Shown piece after piece: positions 1 through 7,314 of a stretch of 19,276 nucleotides of DNA. Each line of letters starts with the position of its first letter. Position 1 is the first letter of the stretch. The notes under the pieces are model-generated. The model made no database searches. It had not been told where the DNA came from and saw only the letters and a program-made list of their open reading frames with translations. Source of the stretch: an uncultured Acholeplasmatales bacterium (GTDB lineage: Bacteria > Bacillota_I > Bacilli_A > ML615J-28 > CAG-698); assembly GCA_937877075.1 (NCBI GenBank), contig CALEGD010000052.1:1-19276 (forward strand), given 5' to 3'. Made by a program: the position numbers and the translations under genes.

Positions 1-711
1 GCAGAAATCGGGGTCGTTCCTCAACAAGTGGCGGTTTTTAACGAATTAACCGTAACCGAAAATATCGATTATTTTTGTGGGCTTTATGTAGCCGACAAAC
101 AGAAAAGAAAAATGCTTGTTGAAGAGGCGCTTAATTTTGTCTCTTTGCAGGAATATCGGAATTTTTACCCGCGGAAGCTTTCGACCGGTTTACTGAGAAG
201 GTTAAATATCGCCTGTGGGATTGCCCATAAACCCCGTTTAATCATCCTTGATGAACCGACGGTTGCGGTTGACCCCCAAACCAGAAATAAAATTCTTGAA
301 GGAATCGCGAGATTAAACCAAGAAGGTGCGACAATAATTTATACCAGCCATTATATGGAAGAAGTGGAACAAATTTGCGATTATATTGTTATTATGGATA
401 AAGGACAAGTAGTGGCTCACGGTACAAAAGAGGAACTAAAAGACAGTATCAGCCACGGCGAAACAATTGAAGTGCAACTTTTAGAACCAAAACCCGAATA
501 TTTGAATCTTTTTAATCAAATTCCCAATGTTTATAAGGTATTTTATAAAGATGAGATGCTGATAATTAAAAGCGGAAAAGGCCGGACAAATATTCCTAGT
601 GTTCTAGAAATTCTCACTCGTCACGAGATTAAATACGGAATCCTCTTTTCTGAACTTCCGACTTTAAACGATGTGTTTTTAGAAATTACTGGGAAGGAGT
701 TGCGTGACTGA
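1..711 (+). CDS. ABC transporter ATP-binding protein, 5' end outside window
   Basis: ATPase subunit of an ABC-2 type exporter that powers the two permeases encoded next. The reading frame is open from base 1, so the gene starts upstream and the Walker A motif is missing. Of 236 visible residues: Q-loop PQQ at 7-9, signature LSTG at 60-63 (the usual form is LSGG), Walker B LIILDEP at 80-86, D-loop just after it, and the H-loop histidine at 117 (YTSHYMEE). A GTG at 28 could be read as a start, but it lies inside the Q-loop region and would remove half of the nucleotide-binding domain. The C-terminal ~80 residues form the usual extension of drug/antibiotic-type exporter ATPases. The TGA stop overlaps the ATG of the next gene by one base. 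The substrate cannot be told from sequence. Confidence 0.93.
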   Translation, partial: AEIGVVPQQVAVFNELTVTENIDYFCGLYVADKQKRKMLVEEALNFVSLQEYRNFYPRKLSTGLLRRLNIACGIAHKPRLIILDEPTVAVDPQTRNKILEGIARLNQEGATIIYTSHYMEEVEQICDYIVIMDKGQVVAHGTKEELKDSISHGETIEVQLLEPKPEYLNLFNQIPNVYKVFYKDEMLIIKSGKGRTNIPSVLEILTRHEIKYGILFSELPTLNDVFLEITGKELRD

Positions 712-1844
712 TGCGACACTATCTTGGCCGTGTAAAGATCTTATTAAGAAGCAAAGGCAATCTTTTTTGGACCTTTGTCTTTCCGCTTTGTCTCGGACTT
801 TTCTTCCACATGGGATTTGGGAACCTAACATCCCGGCCCACTTTTGCTTCAGTTGATGTTTTTATTGCTTCCGATAAAACTGATTTAGAATTAGTTGCAA
901 ATATGAAAGCAGCTGAATACGCTCCCGGGGAACCGCTGTTTATCGTAAATGAAGAATATAATCTTGAAGAACTTGAAACCTTGCTTCAAGAAGAGAAACT
1001 GACCGGTTATATTTTTTCTGAGGAAGGAAAAATAAATTACCGGATTAACGAAAACGGTCTTAGTCAAACAATTACAAAATCCTTTCTTGATGAGTATCTT
1101 CAGGCTACTAGTTTTTTCCTTGAAATTGAAACTCTAGATCCCGATAAACAAGCCGAAATTTTGGCGGATATGGGGAAAGATAATGTCTTCCTGCAAGAAA
1201 TCTCCGTCTCTAACAACCCCGTTACCAATGCCTTTGTTATCTATTTTTATGCTTTAATCGCTATGTCCTGTATGTTTGGGTCCTATTGGGGAATCGGCCT
1301 TATCTTTGATTTAGAAGCCGATAATTCGCCTTTAGCGACTCGGGTAAGTGTTGCACCGACATCAAAAATGAAGTTGATTATCCTTTATTTCTTAGCGGCT
1401 CTGACGATTCATTTTGCCGGGAACATAGTTTTAATCACTTATTTGAAATTTATTCTCGGAGTAGAATTTTCTCGAAGTATCTTTTTAATCATGCTTGCGA
1501 CCCTCTTCGGGACGATAGCGGGGATTGCGATGGGCGCGATGTTTTCGGCTTTGATTCGCGGAAATTATGGGAAAAAAGAAGGAATTATGACCGTTCTTTC
1601 ACTTCTGCTCAGCGCTCTTTCGGGTTTAATGTCAGTAGCTGAAAAAAACTTTGTTGATAAGAACATACCGTTTTTAAGTTACCTTAACCCGGCAAGTTTA
1701 GTTACTGATTCCTTCTACAGTCTTTATTACTTTTCCGATTTAACCCGTTATTTTCGAAGCCTTGGAATTCTGGCAATTCTTTCAATATTAATGATTCTGG
1801 CAACTTATTTAAAAATCAGGAGGACCAGATATGATAGTGTTTAA
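711..1844 (+). CDS. ABC-2 type permease (first of a pair)
   Basis: Membrane subunit of the exporter, 377 aa. The layout is typical of the ABC-2 permease family: a cytoplasmic N-terminus, one membrane segment at about 20-37, a long hydrophilic extracytoplasmic domain at about 38-170, then five segments at about 172-199, 219-247, 255-282, 289-309 and 350-368, ending in a basic tail. The start ATG is at 711, preceded by AAGGAG at 694-699. It overlaps the stop of the ATPase by one base, which suggests translational coupling. It probably forms a heterodimer with the next permease. Family assignment rests on topology and operon context; the exported substrate is unknown. Confidence 0.88.
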   Translation: MRHYLGRVKILLRSKGNLFWTFVFPLCLGLFFHMGFGNLTSRPTFASVDVFIASDKTDLELVANMKAAEYAPGEPLFIVNEEYNLEELETLLQEEKLTGYIFSEEGKINYRINENGLSQTITKSFLDEYLQATSFFLEIETLDPDKQAEILADMGKDNVFLQEISVSNNPVTNAFVIYFYALIAMSCMFGSYWGIGLIFDLEADNSPLATRVSVAPTSKMKLIILYFLAALTIHFAGNIVLITYLKFILGVEFSRSIFLIMLATLFGTIAGIAMGAMFSALIRGNYGKKEGIMTVLSLLLSALSGLMSVAEKNFVDKNIPFLSYLNPASLVTDSFYSLYYFSDLTRYFRSLGILAILSILMILATYLKIRRTRYDSV

Positions 1845-2976
1845 ATTGTATTGGAAGATTTTTTCCAAGAATTTTGTTACAGTCTTAATTTATTTTATTG
1901 TTTTTATTTTCATAACTTTAATTGCCATTAACAGTTATAAACCGGAAAACTTTGAATATAGCAATGTAAAAAGCGGGGTGGTTTTTGTTGATGAAGATGA
2001 TACAGAATTAACTCGCGGACTAAAAAATTATCTTGAAAATTATGCGACTTTCAAAGACATAAGTAAAGATAAAATTGATGATGCACTTTTCTATAATGAT
2101 ATCAGCATGTATATCGAAATACCGAAGGGCTATACCGCTTCCTTAACCGGGGAAGAAATCTTAAAAATAAAAACCAGGTCGCATCCGTCTTCACCTAATA
2201 CTCAAATAATTTTCCGAGTAATTCATAAATATTCGCAATTGGCCTTTGTTTATTTAAATAATGATTTGGGAGAAGATGATCTTATCTTTCAATTAAGAGA
2301 AAAACTGGATCTTGAAGTTGAAACTCTTACCCTGGTTGATGAAAACGAAAACTTCTATCATCCACATTTTTATTATAATTACATGGCTTATATAATAATT
2401 GCCTTAGTCCTTACGGTAATTAGTTCAATTATGATTTCCTTTAAACCACTTGGGGTTAAAAGAAGGAATATGATAGCCTCAATTTCCGACCGGAAATTTA
2501 ATACGATGCTCTTTCTTGGCAATTTTATACTCGGATTAGCTTTCATCATAGGTTTGATAGCCATCAGTATCATTTTATTTCCCGAAGCGATTCTGACCAA
2601 AAACGGTCTTTTCTTGATGTTGAATGCATTAATCTTTACGATTCCGATGATTGCTCTTGCTTATTTGATCGTGACAATCTTTGATTCCAGGAATGTTATC
2701 GGCGCTTTTGGGACGATATTTTCTTTAGGATTTTCCTTTATTACCGGCGTCTTTATTCCTCAATACCTTTTAGACAAAAACATTTTGCTGATTGCCAGAC
2801 TAATACCAAGTTATTATTATATACAAAATAATGAACGCATTGCTTCTTTAAAACATTTCAATTTTGATAATCTCGAAAGCATCTTCGGTAATTTTTTAAT
2901 CCAATTTGCTTTTACCTTAGTCTTCTTCATAATAACTATTTATGTCAGCAGGAGAAGACGTACCCAAGAAAACTAA
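1831..2976 (+). CDS. ABC-2 type permease (second of a pair)
   Basis: Second membrane subunit, 381 aa, with the same plan as its neighbour: membrane segment at about 14-34, extracytoplasmic domain at about 35-180, then segments at about 183-203, 224-250, 258-283, 288-312 and 353-372, and a very basic C-terminus (RRRR at 374-377). It starts inside the previous gene (14-base overlap) behind a perfect AGGAGG at 1818-1823 with seven bases of spacing, so the ATG at 1831 is well supported. An ATPase followed by two related permeases is a common exporter arrangement for peptides, lipids or antibiotics; nothing here points to one substrate. The stop codon is built into the following terminator stem. 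Confidence 0.88.
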   Translation: MIVFKLYWKIFSKNFVTVLIYFIVFIFITLIAINSYKPENFEYSNVKSGVVFVDEDDTELTRGLKNYLENYATFKDISKDKIDDALFYNDISMYIEIPKGYTASLTGEEILKIKTRSHPSSPNTQIIFRVIHKYSQLAFVYLNNDLGEDDLIFQLREKLDLEVETLTLVDENENFYHPHFYYNYMAYIIIALVLTVISSIMISFKPLGVKRRNMIASISDRKFNTMLFLGNFILGLAFIIGLIAISIILFPEAILTKNGLFLMLNALIFTIPMIALAYLIVTIFDSRNVIGAFGTIFSLGFSFITGVFIPQYLLDKNILLIARLIPSYYYIQNNERIASLKHFNFDNLESIFGNFLIQFAFTLVFFIITIYVSRRRRTQEN

Positions 2977-2997
2977 AACCCCGCATGGCGGGGTTTT
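2975..2997. terminator. Bidirectional intrinsic terminator between ABC operon and tryptophanase gene
   Basis: Perfect 10-bp stem: AAAACCCCGC at 2975-2984 and GCGGGGTTTT at 2988-2997, with a 3-base loop. A-tract and T-tract flank the GC core, so it works on either strand. It overlaps the last two bases of the permease stop codon and ends three bases from the stop of the convergent tryptophanase gene. Confidence 0.92.
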
Positions 2998-2999
2998 AC

Positions 3000-4373
3000 T
3001 TATAACGGTTCTAGTTTAGCTTGAAAATGTCTTAATACAGAAGGTTCCCAGATTATTTTAAAACCTTTGATTTCATGACTGCGTTTCTTAATATTAATTA
3101 ACGCTTCTGCAACATAATCCAAATGAGATTGGGTATAGACGCGTCTGGGGATCGCAAGTCTGGTGAATTCAAATTCTGATTCAAGTTGGCGTCCGCTATC
3201 GGGGTCACAACCGAGCATAAAAGAGCCGATATCACAGGTACGGATGCCTGCTTCTTTATAAAGCTCCACCGCTAAGGCTTGAGCCGGAAAACAGTAATAA
3301 GGGATATGAGGAAACATCGCTTTCGCATCAATAAAAAGTCCGTGACCTCCGGCTGGAGTTTGATAGATAATTCCGGCTTCATCAAGTTTTCCTGCAAGGT
3401 ATTCTATCTGTCCGATTCGATAATGAAGATAATTCTCATCAAGACCTTCATAGAGCCCTGTGGCCATTGCTTCTAAATCTCTACCGGCGAGTCCCCCATA
3501 ACTGATGAAACCTTCATAGGAAATGGTTTGAGTACATACTTTTTGATATAGTTCTTCATTATCTTTAATACCGATTAATCCGCCAATGTTTAGAATCGCA
3601 TCTTTCTTGGCACTCATGGTAAACATATCGGCATAGCCGAACATTTCCCGGACGATTTCCTTGAGACTAATTTCTTGATAATTTTCTTCGCGCATTTTTA
3701 TGAAATAGGCGTTTTCCGTAAATCTGGCAGCATCCAGACAAAAAGGTATCTGATGCTTTTTGGCTATTTTTGATACTTCACGTAAGTTTTCCATTGATAC
3801 CGGTTGTCCGCCGGCGGAATTATTGGTAATTGTCATCACAATTAAACCCACTTTATTGCCATAGACATTGATTAAATCTTGAAGCTTTTTTAAATCCATA
3901 TTGCCTTTAAAAGGGGCGCGAAGACTTGGGTTTTTAGCCTCAGCCACTACCGCATCCAAAGCTCTCGCTCCGGTTAACTCAACATGAGCTCTGGTAGTAT
4001 CAAAGAACGTGTTGGAAATTGCATATTTCCCTTTTTTGAGAAGCAGAGGGAAAAGAGTTTTTTCTGCAGCCCGTCCTTGATGAACAGGTTGTAGATAATG
4101 ATAGTTGAAGATGTCCCGACCGGTCTCTAAAAGTCTTAAATAGCTTCTTGATCCGGCATAAGATTCATCACCTCGCATCATTGCTGACCATTGGAGATCA
4201 CTCATTGCATTGGTACCGCTGTCTGTTAGCAGGTCAATATAAATATCCTCGGATTTCAAATTGAAAAGATTATAAGCTGCTTGCTTGATTTTTTCTTCTC
4301 TTTCTGACCTAGGAAGGATTCTTATCCTTTCCACCATTTTAATTCGAAACGGTTCCGGAATATAATTTACCAT
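3000..4373 (-). CDS. tnaA: Tryptophanase (tryptophan indole-lyase)
   Basis: PLP-dependent beta-eliminating lyase cleaving L-tryptophan to indole, pyruvate and ammonia, 457 aa. The PLP lysine lies in SAKKD (second K, residue 257 from this start). Tyrosine phenol-lyase is the close relative, and three positions separate them. The residue after FF in NTFFDTT is Asp (Asp in tryptophanase, Thr in tyrosine phenol-lyase). The position occupied by the phenol-binding Arg in tyrosine phenol-lyase is Ile here (CDIGSF). The C-terminal LRHF carries His, where tyrosine phenol-lyase has Phe. All three favour tryptophanase. The ATG at 4373 has GAGAGG five bases upstream and gives the family's N-terminus; a TTG 18 bases further out would overlap that site. 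No TnaC-like leader peptide fits in the short 5' region. It is divergent from the OsmC gene. Confidence 0.92.
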   Translation of the reverse strand: MVNYIPEPFRIKMVERIRILPRSEREEKIKQAAYNLFNLKSEDIYIDLLTDSGTNAMSDLQWSAMMRGDESYAGSRSYLRLLETGRDIFNYHYLQPVHQGRAAEKTLFPLLLKKGKYAISNTFFDTTRAHVELTGARALDAVVAEAKNPSLRAPFKGNMDLKKLQDLINVYGNKVGLIVMTITNNSAGGQPVSMENLREVSKIAKKHQIPFCLDAARFTENAYFIKMREENYQEISLKEIVREMFGYADMFTMSAKKDAILNIGGLIGIKDNEELYQKVCTQTISYEGFISYGGLAGRDLEAMATGLYEGLDENYLHYRIGQIEYLAGKLDEAGIIYQTPAGGHGLFIDAKAMFPHIPYYCFPAQALAVELYKEAGIRTCDIGSFMLGCDPDSGRQLESEFEFTRLAIPRRVYTQSHLDYVAEALINIKKRSHEIKGFKIIWEPSVLRHFQAKLEPL

Positions 4374-4395
4374 AAAAACCTCTCTTTCCAATCTT

Positions 4396-4401
4396 ATTAT
4401 A
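4396..4401 (-). promoter_or_regulatory. Probable -10 box of the tryptophanase gene
   Basis: On the minus strand this reads TATAAT, preceded by TG, about 22 bases upstream of the tnaA ATG. A weak -35 (TTGCTC, 4420-4425) lies 18 bases upstream. The implied 5' UTR is only about 15-20 bases, leaving no room for a tna leader peptide or riboswitch. Confidence 0.6.
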
Positions 4402-4452
4402 CAATGACCTTAATCAAAAGAGCAAGTTTTTTATATTATAAATAAAAAGATG

Positions 4453-4458
4453 TATAAT
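4453..4458 (+). promoter_or_regulatory. Probable -10 box of the OsmC-family gene
   Basis: TATAAT on the plus strand, 18 bases upstream of the ATG at 4477. No convincing -35 is seen. Because this box overlaps the upstream ATG at 4450, it argues against that ATG as the start. Confidence 0.5.
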
Positions 4459-4476
4459 ATAAGCGAGGTGATTAAA

Positions 4477-4878
4477 ATGGCAGTAGATAATATTAGATTT
4501 GAATGGAAAGAAGATTTCCAAGGTAGGATGTTTTCTCCAAACGGTTCGCTTCCACTGGGCAGTGATATCGGTGAGATGAGACCATATCATCTCCTTTTCG
4601 GAGCATTAGGCGGTTGTTTTTACAGTACTTTTGTCGGAATCGCGAAGAAGAAAAGATTGCTCTTTTCCGGTGCAAAAATGGAGATTTCCGGTGTTAAAAG
4701 AGAAGAAGTACCGACAACCCTTAAAGAAGTATTAATTAAGTTAGTGATTATGAATCCAAGTAATGAAAACCAATTTTTAAAAACTGCAGAACTCAGTGCT
4801 GAGCATTGTTCAGTCCATGAAACAATTGCGAAGGTAGCGAAAATCGATCTTGAAGTGAGTTTTGAGTATCTTGACTAA
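4477..4878 (+). CDS. OsmC/Ohr-family protein
   Basis: Small OsmC-family protein, 133 aa. Characterised members are thiol-dependent peroxidases that reduce organic hydroperoxides; many others have no assigned substrate. The two family cysteines are present: Cys47 in GGCFYST at the start of the long central helix, and Cys111 in EHCSVHE. The start at 4477 has GAGGTG (4465-4470) six bases upstream. An in-frame ATG at 4450 would add nine residues, but it has no ribosome binding site and sits on the likely -10 box. It is transcribed alone between the divergent tryptophanase gene and a terminator. Whether it detoxifies peroxides or acts on another thiol substrate cannot be decided here. Confidence 0.85.
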   Translation: MAVDNIRFEWKEDFQGRMFSPNGSLPLGSDIGEMRPYHLLFGALGGCFYSTFVGIAKKKRLLFSGAKMEISGVKREEVPTTLKEVLIKLVIMNPSNENQFLKTAELSAEHCSVHETIAKVAKIDLEVSFEYLD

Positions 4879-4906
4879 AAAACATCAGCATTTTGGCTGA
4901 TGTTTT
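4879..4906. terminator. Bidirectional intrinsic terminator between osmC-like gene and orr
   Basis: An 11-bp perfect stem, AAAACATCAGC (4879-4889) with GCTGATGTTTT (4896-4906), and a 6-base loop. It starts directly after the OsmC stop codon and ends four bases before the orr stop on the other strand, so it can end both convergent transcripts. Confidence 0.9.
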
Positions 4907-4909
4907 GTT

Positions 4910-5962
4910 TTAGAAATATTTCTTTTTTACATAAGGCGAGGTCATTAATTGTAATAAGCCGGGATAATTTATTCCGAAAGAAAGATGGTCTCCAACTTTA
5001 TACTCTTTTTTAAGATTTACGAGCAAGTGATCACTGCTGCCTCCGATGATAGTGTAACTATCATCCAATGGAAATAGATTATCCAAGATTATATCTTGTT
5101 TACCGATAGCAAGAATTCCGCGTCTCATCAAACCACAATCTTCGATTTCAGGAATATTACCGAAGGAATCCATACCGATTATTCCAATCGGATAACTGGG
5201 TTTATCTTTTACTTCAATTAACTCCGCCTTTAGAATAAAACAATCACTATGCATTCCCGGGAGAATCTTACCGTAGGCGGTCTCTCTACCTAGAAAAAGG
5301 GCTTCTCCGATACGAAGATTATTAATGCCTTCGGGAATATCGGGAAATAAATGAAGTGTTGAAGAATTTCCACCGGAAATGATATTTAGTTTTATCGAAA
5401 AAGCGTCTTCGATTCGGTTTTTAATCTTAATCAATTCCGAAAGATTTTCTTTCGTTGGGATTATGCCGCCATAACAGGTAAGATTGGTTCCGATTCCGAA
5501 TAATTTGATATGAGAAAGGGTAAGAACTTCGCCGACTAGATCCAGATAATCGTCTTGATAAAAGATTCCTTCCCGAAGGTCACCCAAATCAAACATTAAA
5601 ATGATATTATGGATTTTGTTTTGTACTTTTGCTTCTTGATTTAATGCTTGGATAACCGACATCTCCGAATTCAAGGAGATGTCGGTATAGTTTACAACTA
5701 CCTCGGCTTCACTTATCATCGGCAATCTTAAAAGTATTTTCGGAATCTGGTAACGAGAAAAAGCAATTAAGTTTTCTATTCTGGAATCGGCTAAATGTGA
5801 GAAGCCGACATCCATTAGCGACTCCACAACTCTTTTATCGCCGGCTAAAACTTTACTGACTAAAAAGATTGATTCAATGCCCGCTCTTCTACAATCCTCA
5901 AGCAAGGTCATGGCGTTTTCTTTAACCTTTTTTAAATTAATTTCTATTTGAGGGTAATTCAT
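4910..5962 (-). CDS. orr: Ornithine racemase
   Basis: PLP-dependent racemase of the alanine-racemase fold, 350 aa, converting L-ornithine to D-ornithine, the substrate of the aminomutase. The PLP lysine is Lys37 in VSKVLAG, on the first barrel strand. Other family landmarks are HLADSR at 56-61, DLGDLREG in the middle, and the phosphate-binding SGGNSS. Specificity is inferred from the neighbours: it is the last gene after oraS-oraE-mutL, the same neighbourhood as orr in Clostridium sticklandii. The sequence alone would only say 'amino acid racemase of the YhfX/Orr type'. The start overlaps the MutL-like stop (ATGA), with GGAGG just upstream. Confidence 0.88.
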   Translation of the reverse strand: MNYPQIEINLKKVKENAMTLLEDCRRAGIESIFLVSKVLAGDKRVVESLMDVGFSHLADSRIENLIAFSRYQIPKILLRLPMISEAEVVVNYTDISLNSEMSVIQALNQEAKVQNKIHNIILMFDLGDLREGIFYQDDYLDLVGEVLTLSHIKLFGIGTNLTCYGGIIPTKENLSELIKIKNRIEDAFSIKLNIISGGNSSTLHLFPDIPEGINNLRIGEALFLGRETAYGKILPGMHSDCFILKAELIEVKDKPSYPIGIIGMDSFGNIPEIEDCGLMRRGILAIGKQDIILDNLFPLDDSYTIIGGSSDHLLVNLKKEYKVGDHLSFGINYPGLLQLMTSPYVKKKYF

Positions 5963-7314
5963 ATTGCCTCCAAACTATTCATAATAAGCTTTACAGCCGC
6001 TTCCGGATATTTTACCGAAAGAACTCCTGCTGCTGCCATAATATAGTGATTGTCGAGGAGAACTTTTGTTTCCCCTCCCGGTAAGAGTAAAAGCGGATCA
6101 TTTTTTTCAATTGCCTTTTCAATAATACTTCTACGGTTAGGGAGCCTGGTGAGAGCACCTCCGGTTCCAATCAAATATTTAATTCCGGTTAAATCCTTAC
6201 CTTCGGCTGCTTTTTTCCCGCCGCCGCCATATAAGGGGATGATTTTCCCCGCATGTCTTTTCAAAGCAATCTTCAAGGCGGATTCTGCTAGCAGTTCGGT
6301 TAGCGGAAGTTGTTTTTTATCGGGAATCTTTTGGTAATTTTTTAAAATCTCCTGATATTCGGTATCGGATAAATCGAGGATTTTTTTAATTTCAACTTCT
6401 CCAATTAACTTGATTAGATTCTCTCGGTTTATGAAAACCCCGAGATCGCCTTCAACCGTCCTCTTTGCAAAGGGTTCCGGCGCAAAGAGAATGCGATTGA
6501 TTTCTTCGGTATCGGAAGCAACCGAGAAAACGTCACTGGTAGCCCCGCCAATATCGGCAACAACGAGGTCACCCAAGGTTTTTTGAAGAAGAAGTGCAGC
6601 CTTCATTACCGCTCCCGGAGTAGGAAGGATGTTCCCTTTAATCAAAGGGCGAATCTTTTCCATGCCCGGTGCGGTGGTAATATGTTTCTCAAAGACAGCT
6701 TGAATAACTTCTCTGGCTTCTCCCACCTCTAGTCGGTCGATTTTTGGATAAACATTAGCGGTGATAAAGAGATAGTCTTTCTGATTGTATTTTTCGAAAA
6801 CCTGCCTTACTTTATCTTGATTTACGATATTTCCGGCATAGATGACGGGAATATTTAACTTTGAAGAAGCAATTGCTTCGCTGTTTTGAAGGGCGGTTTC
6901 CGCTTCCCCGTAATCGACGCCTCCGGCTATCATGATGATATTGAGATTTAATTTTTTAATTTTCTCCAAATCAGCAGCGGATAGTTTTCCTGCTGTTATT
7001 AAGTGGAGGTTGGCACCCGCTCCTAAAGCCGCTTCTTTAGCGGCTTTAACCGTCATTTCATAGACAAGACCATGGACACTCATTTTCAGACCACCGGCAG
7101 CCGAAGAGGAAGCAAAGGAATCTTTGGCTTCAATTGGAAATCCGAGTTTTTGTTCCAAATCTTTTTGGGCATTTACAAAACCAATACTAATGTCTTCTTC
7201 GGTAGTCGGACTAATTCCTTGACCGAGAAAAATGGGATTGCTGTTTAGGTTTGTAAAGGCATTTAAGATTGTAGTGGTGCTGCCGATTTCTGCTACTAAA
7301 GCATCAATTTTCAT
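5959..7314 (-). CDS. MutL/GlmL-like ATPase, probable reactivase of ornithine aminomutase
   Basis: 451 aa member of the MutL (glutamate mutase L) family, actin/Hsp70-fold ATPases found beside B12-dependent mutases. It is unrelated to the DNA mismatch repair MutL. Phosphate-loop motifs are visible: EIGSTTT at 9-15, DIGGATSD at 254-261 and GTGGALTR at 383-390. A glycine-rich GGGG lies at 363-366. The gene sits between oraE and orr with ATGA overlaps on both sides, which implies a matched level with the mutase. Family knowledge suggests it removes damaged cobalamin from the aminomutase or helps its assembly; that role is inferred for this protein. Confidence 0.87.
   Translation of the reverse strand: MKIDALVAEIGSTTTILNAFTNLNSNPIFLGQGISPTTEEDISIGFVNAQKDLEQKLGFPIEAKDSFASSSAAGGLKMSVHGLVYEMTVKAAKEAALGAGANLHLITAGKLSAADLEKIKKLNLNIIMIAGGVDYGEAETALQNSEAIASSKLNIPVIYAGNIVNQDKVRQVFEKYNQKDYLFITANVYPKIDRLEVGEAREVIQAVFEKHITTAPGMEKIRPLIKGNILPTPGAVMKAALLLQKTLGDLVVADIGGATSDVFSVASDTEEINRILFAPEPFAKRTVEGDLGVFINRENLIKLIGEVEIKKILDLSDTEYQEILKNYQKIPDKKQLPLTELLAESALKIALKRHAGKIIPLYGGGGKKAAEGKDLTGIKYLIGTGGALTRLPNRRSIIEKAIEKNDPLLLLPGGETKVLLDNHYIMAAAGVLSVKYPEAAVKLIMNSLEAI

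Noticed and set aside
3000..4373. Tyrosine phenol-lyase instead of tryptophanase
   Set aside because: The Asp after FF, the Ile at the phenol-binding Arg position, and the His in LRHF near the C-terminus all match tryptophanase.
4374..4391. TTG at 4391 as the tryptophanase start, adding six residues
   Set aside because: The extension would run through the GAGAGG ribosome binding site and is not part of the family N-terminus; the ATG at 4373 aligns with the usual family start.
4450..4476. ATG at 4450 as the OsmC-family start
   Set aside because: It has no ribosome binding site and overlaps a TATAAT box; the ATG at 4477 has GAGGTG at good spacing.
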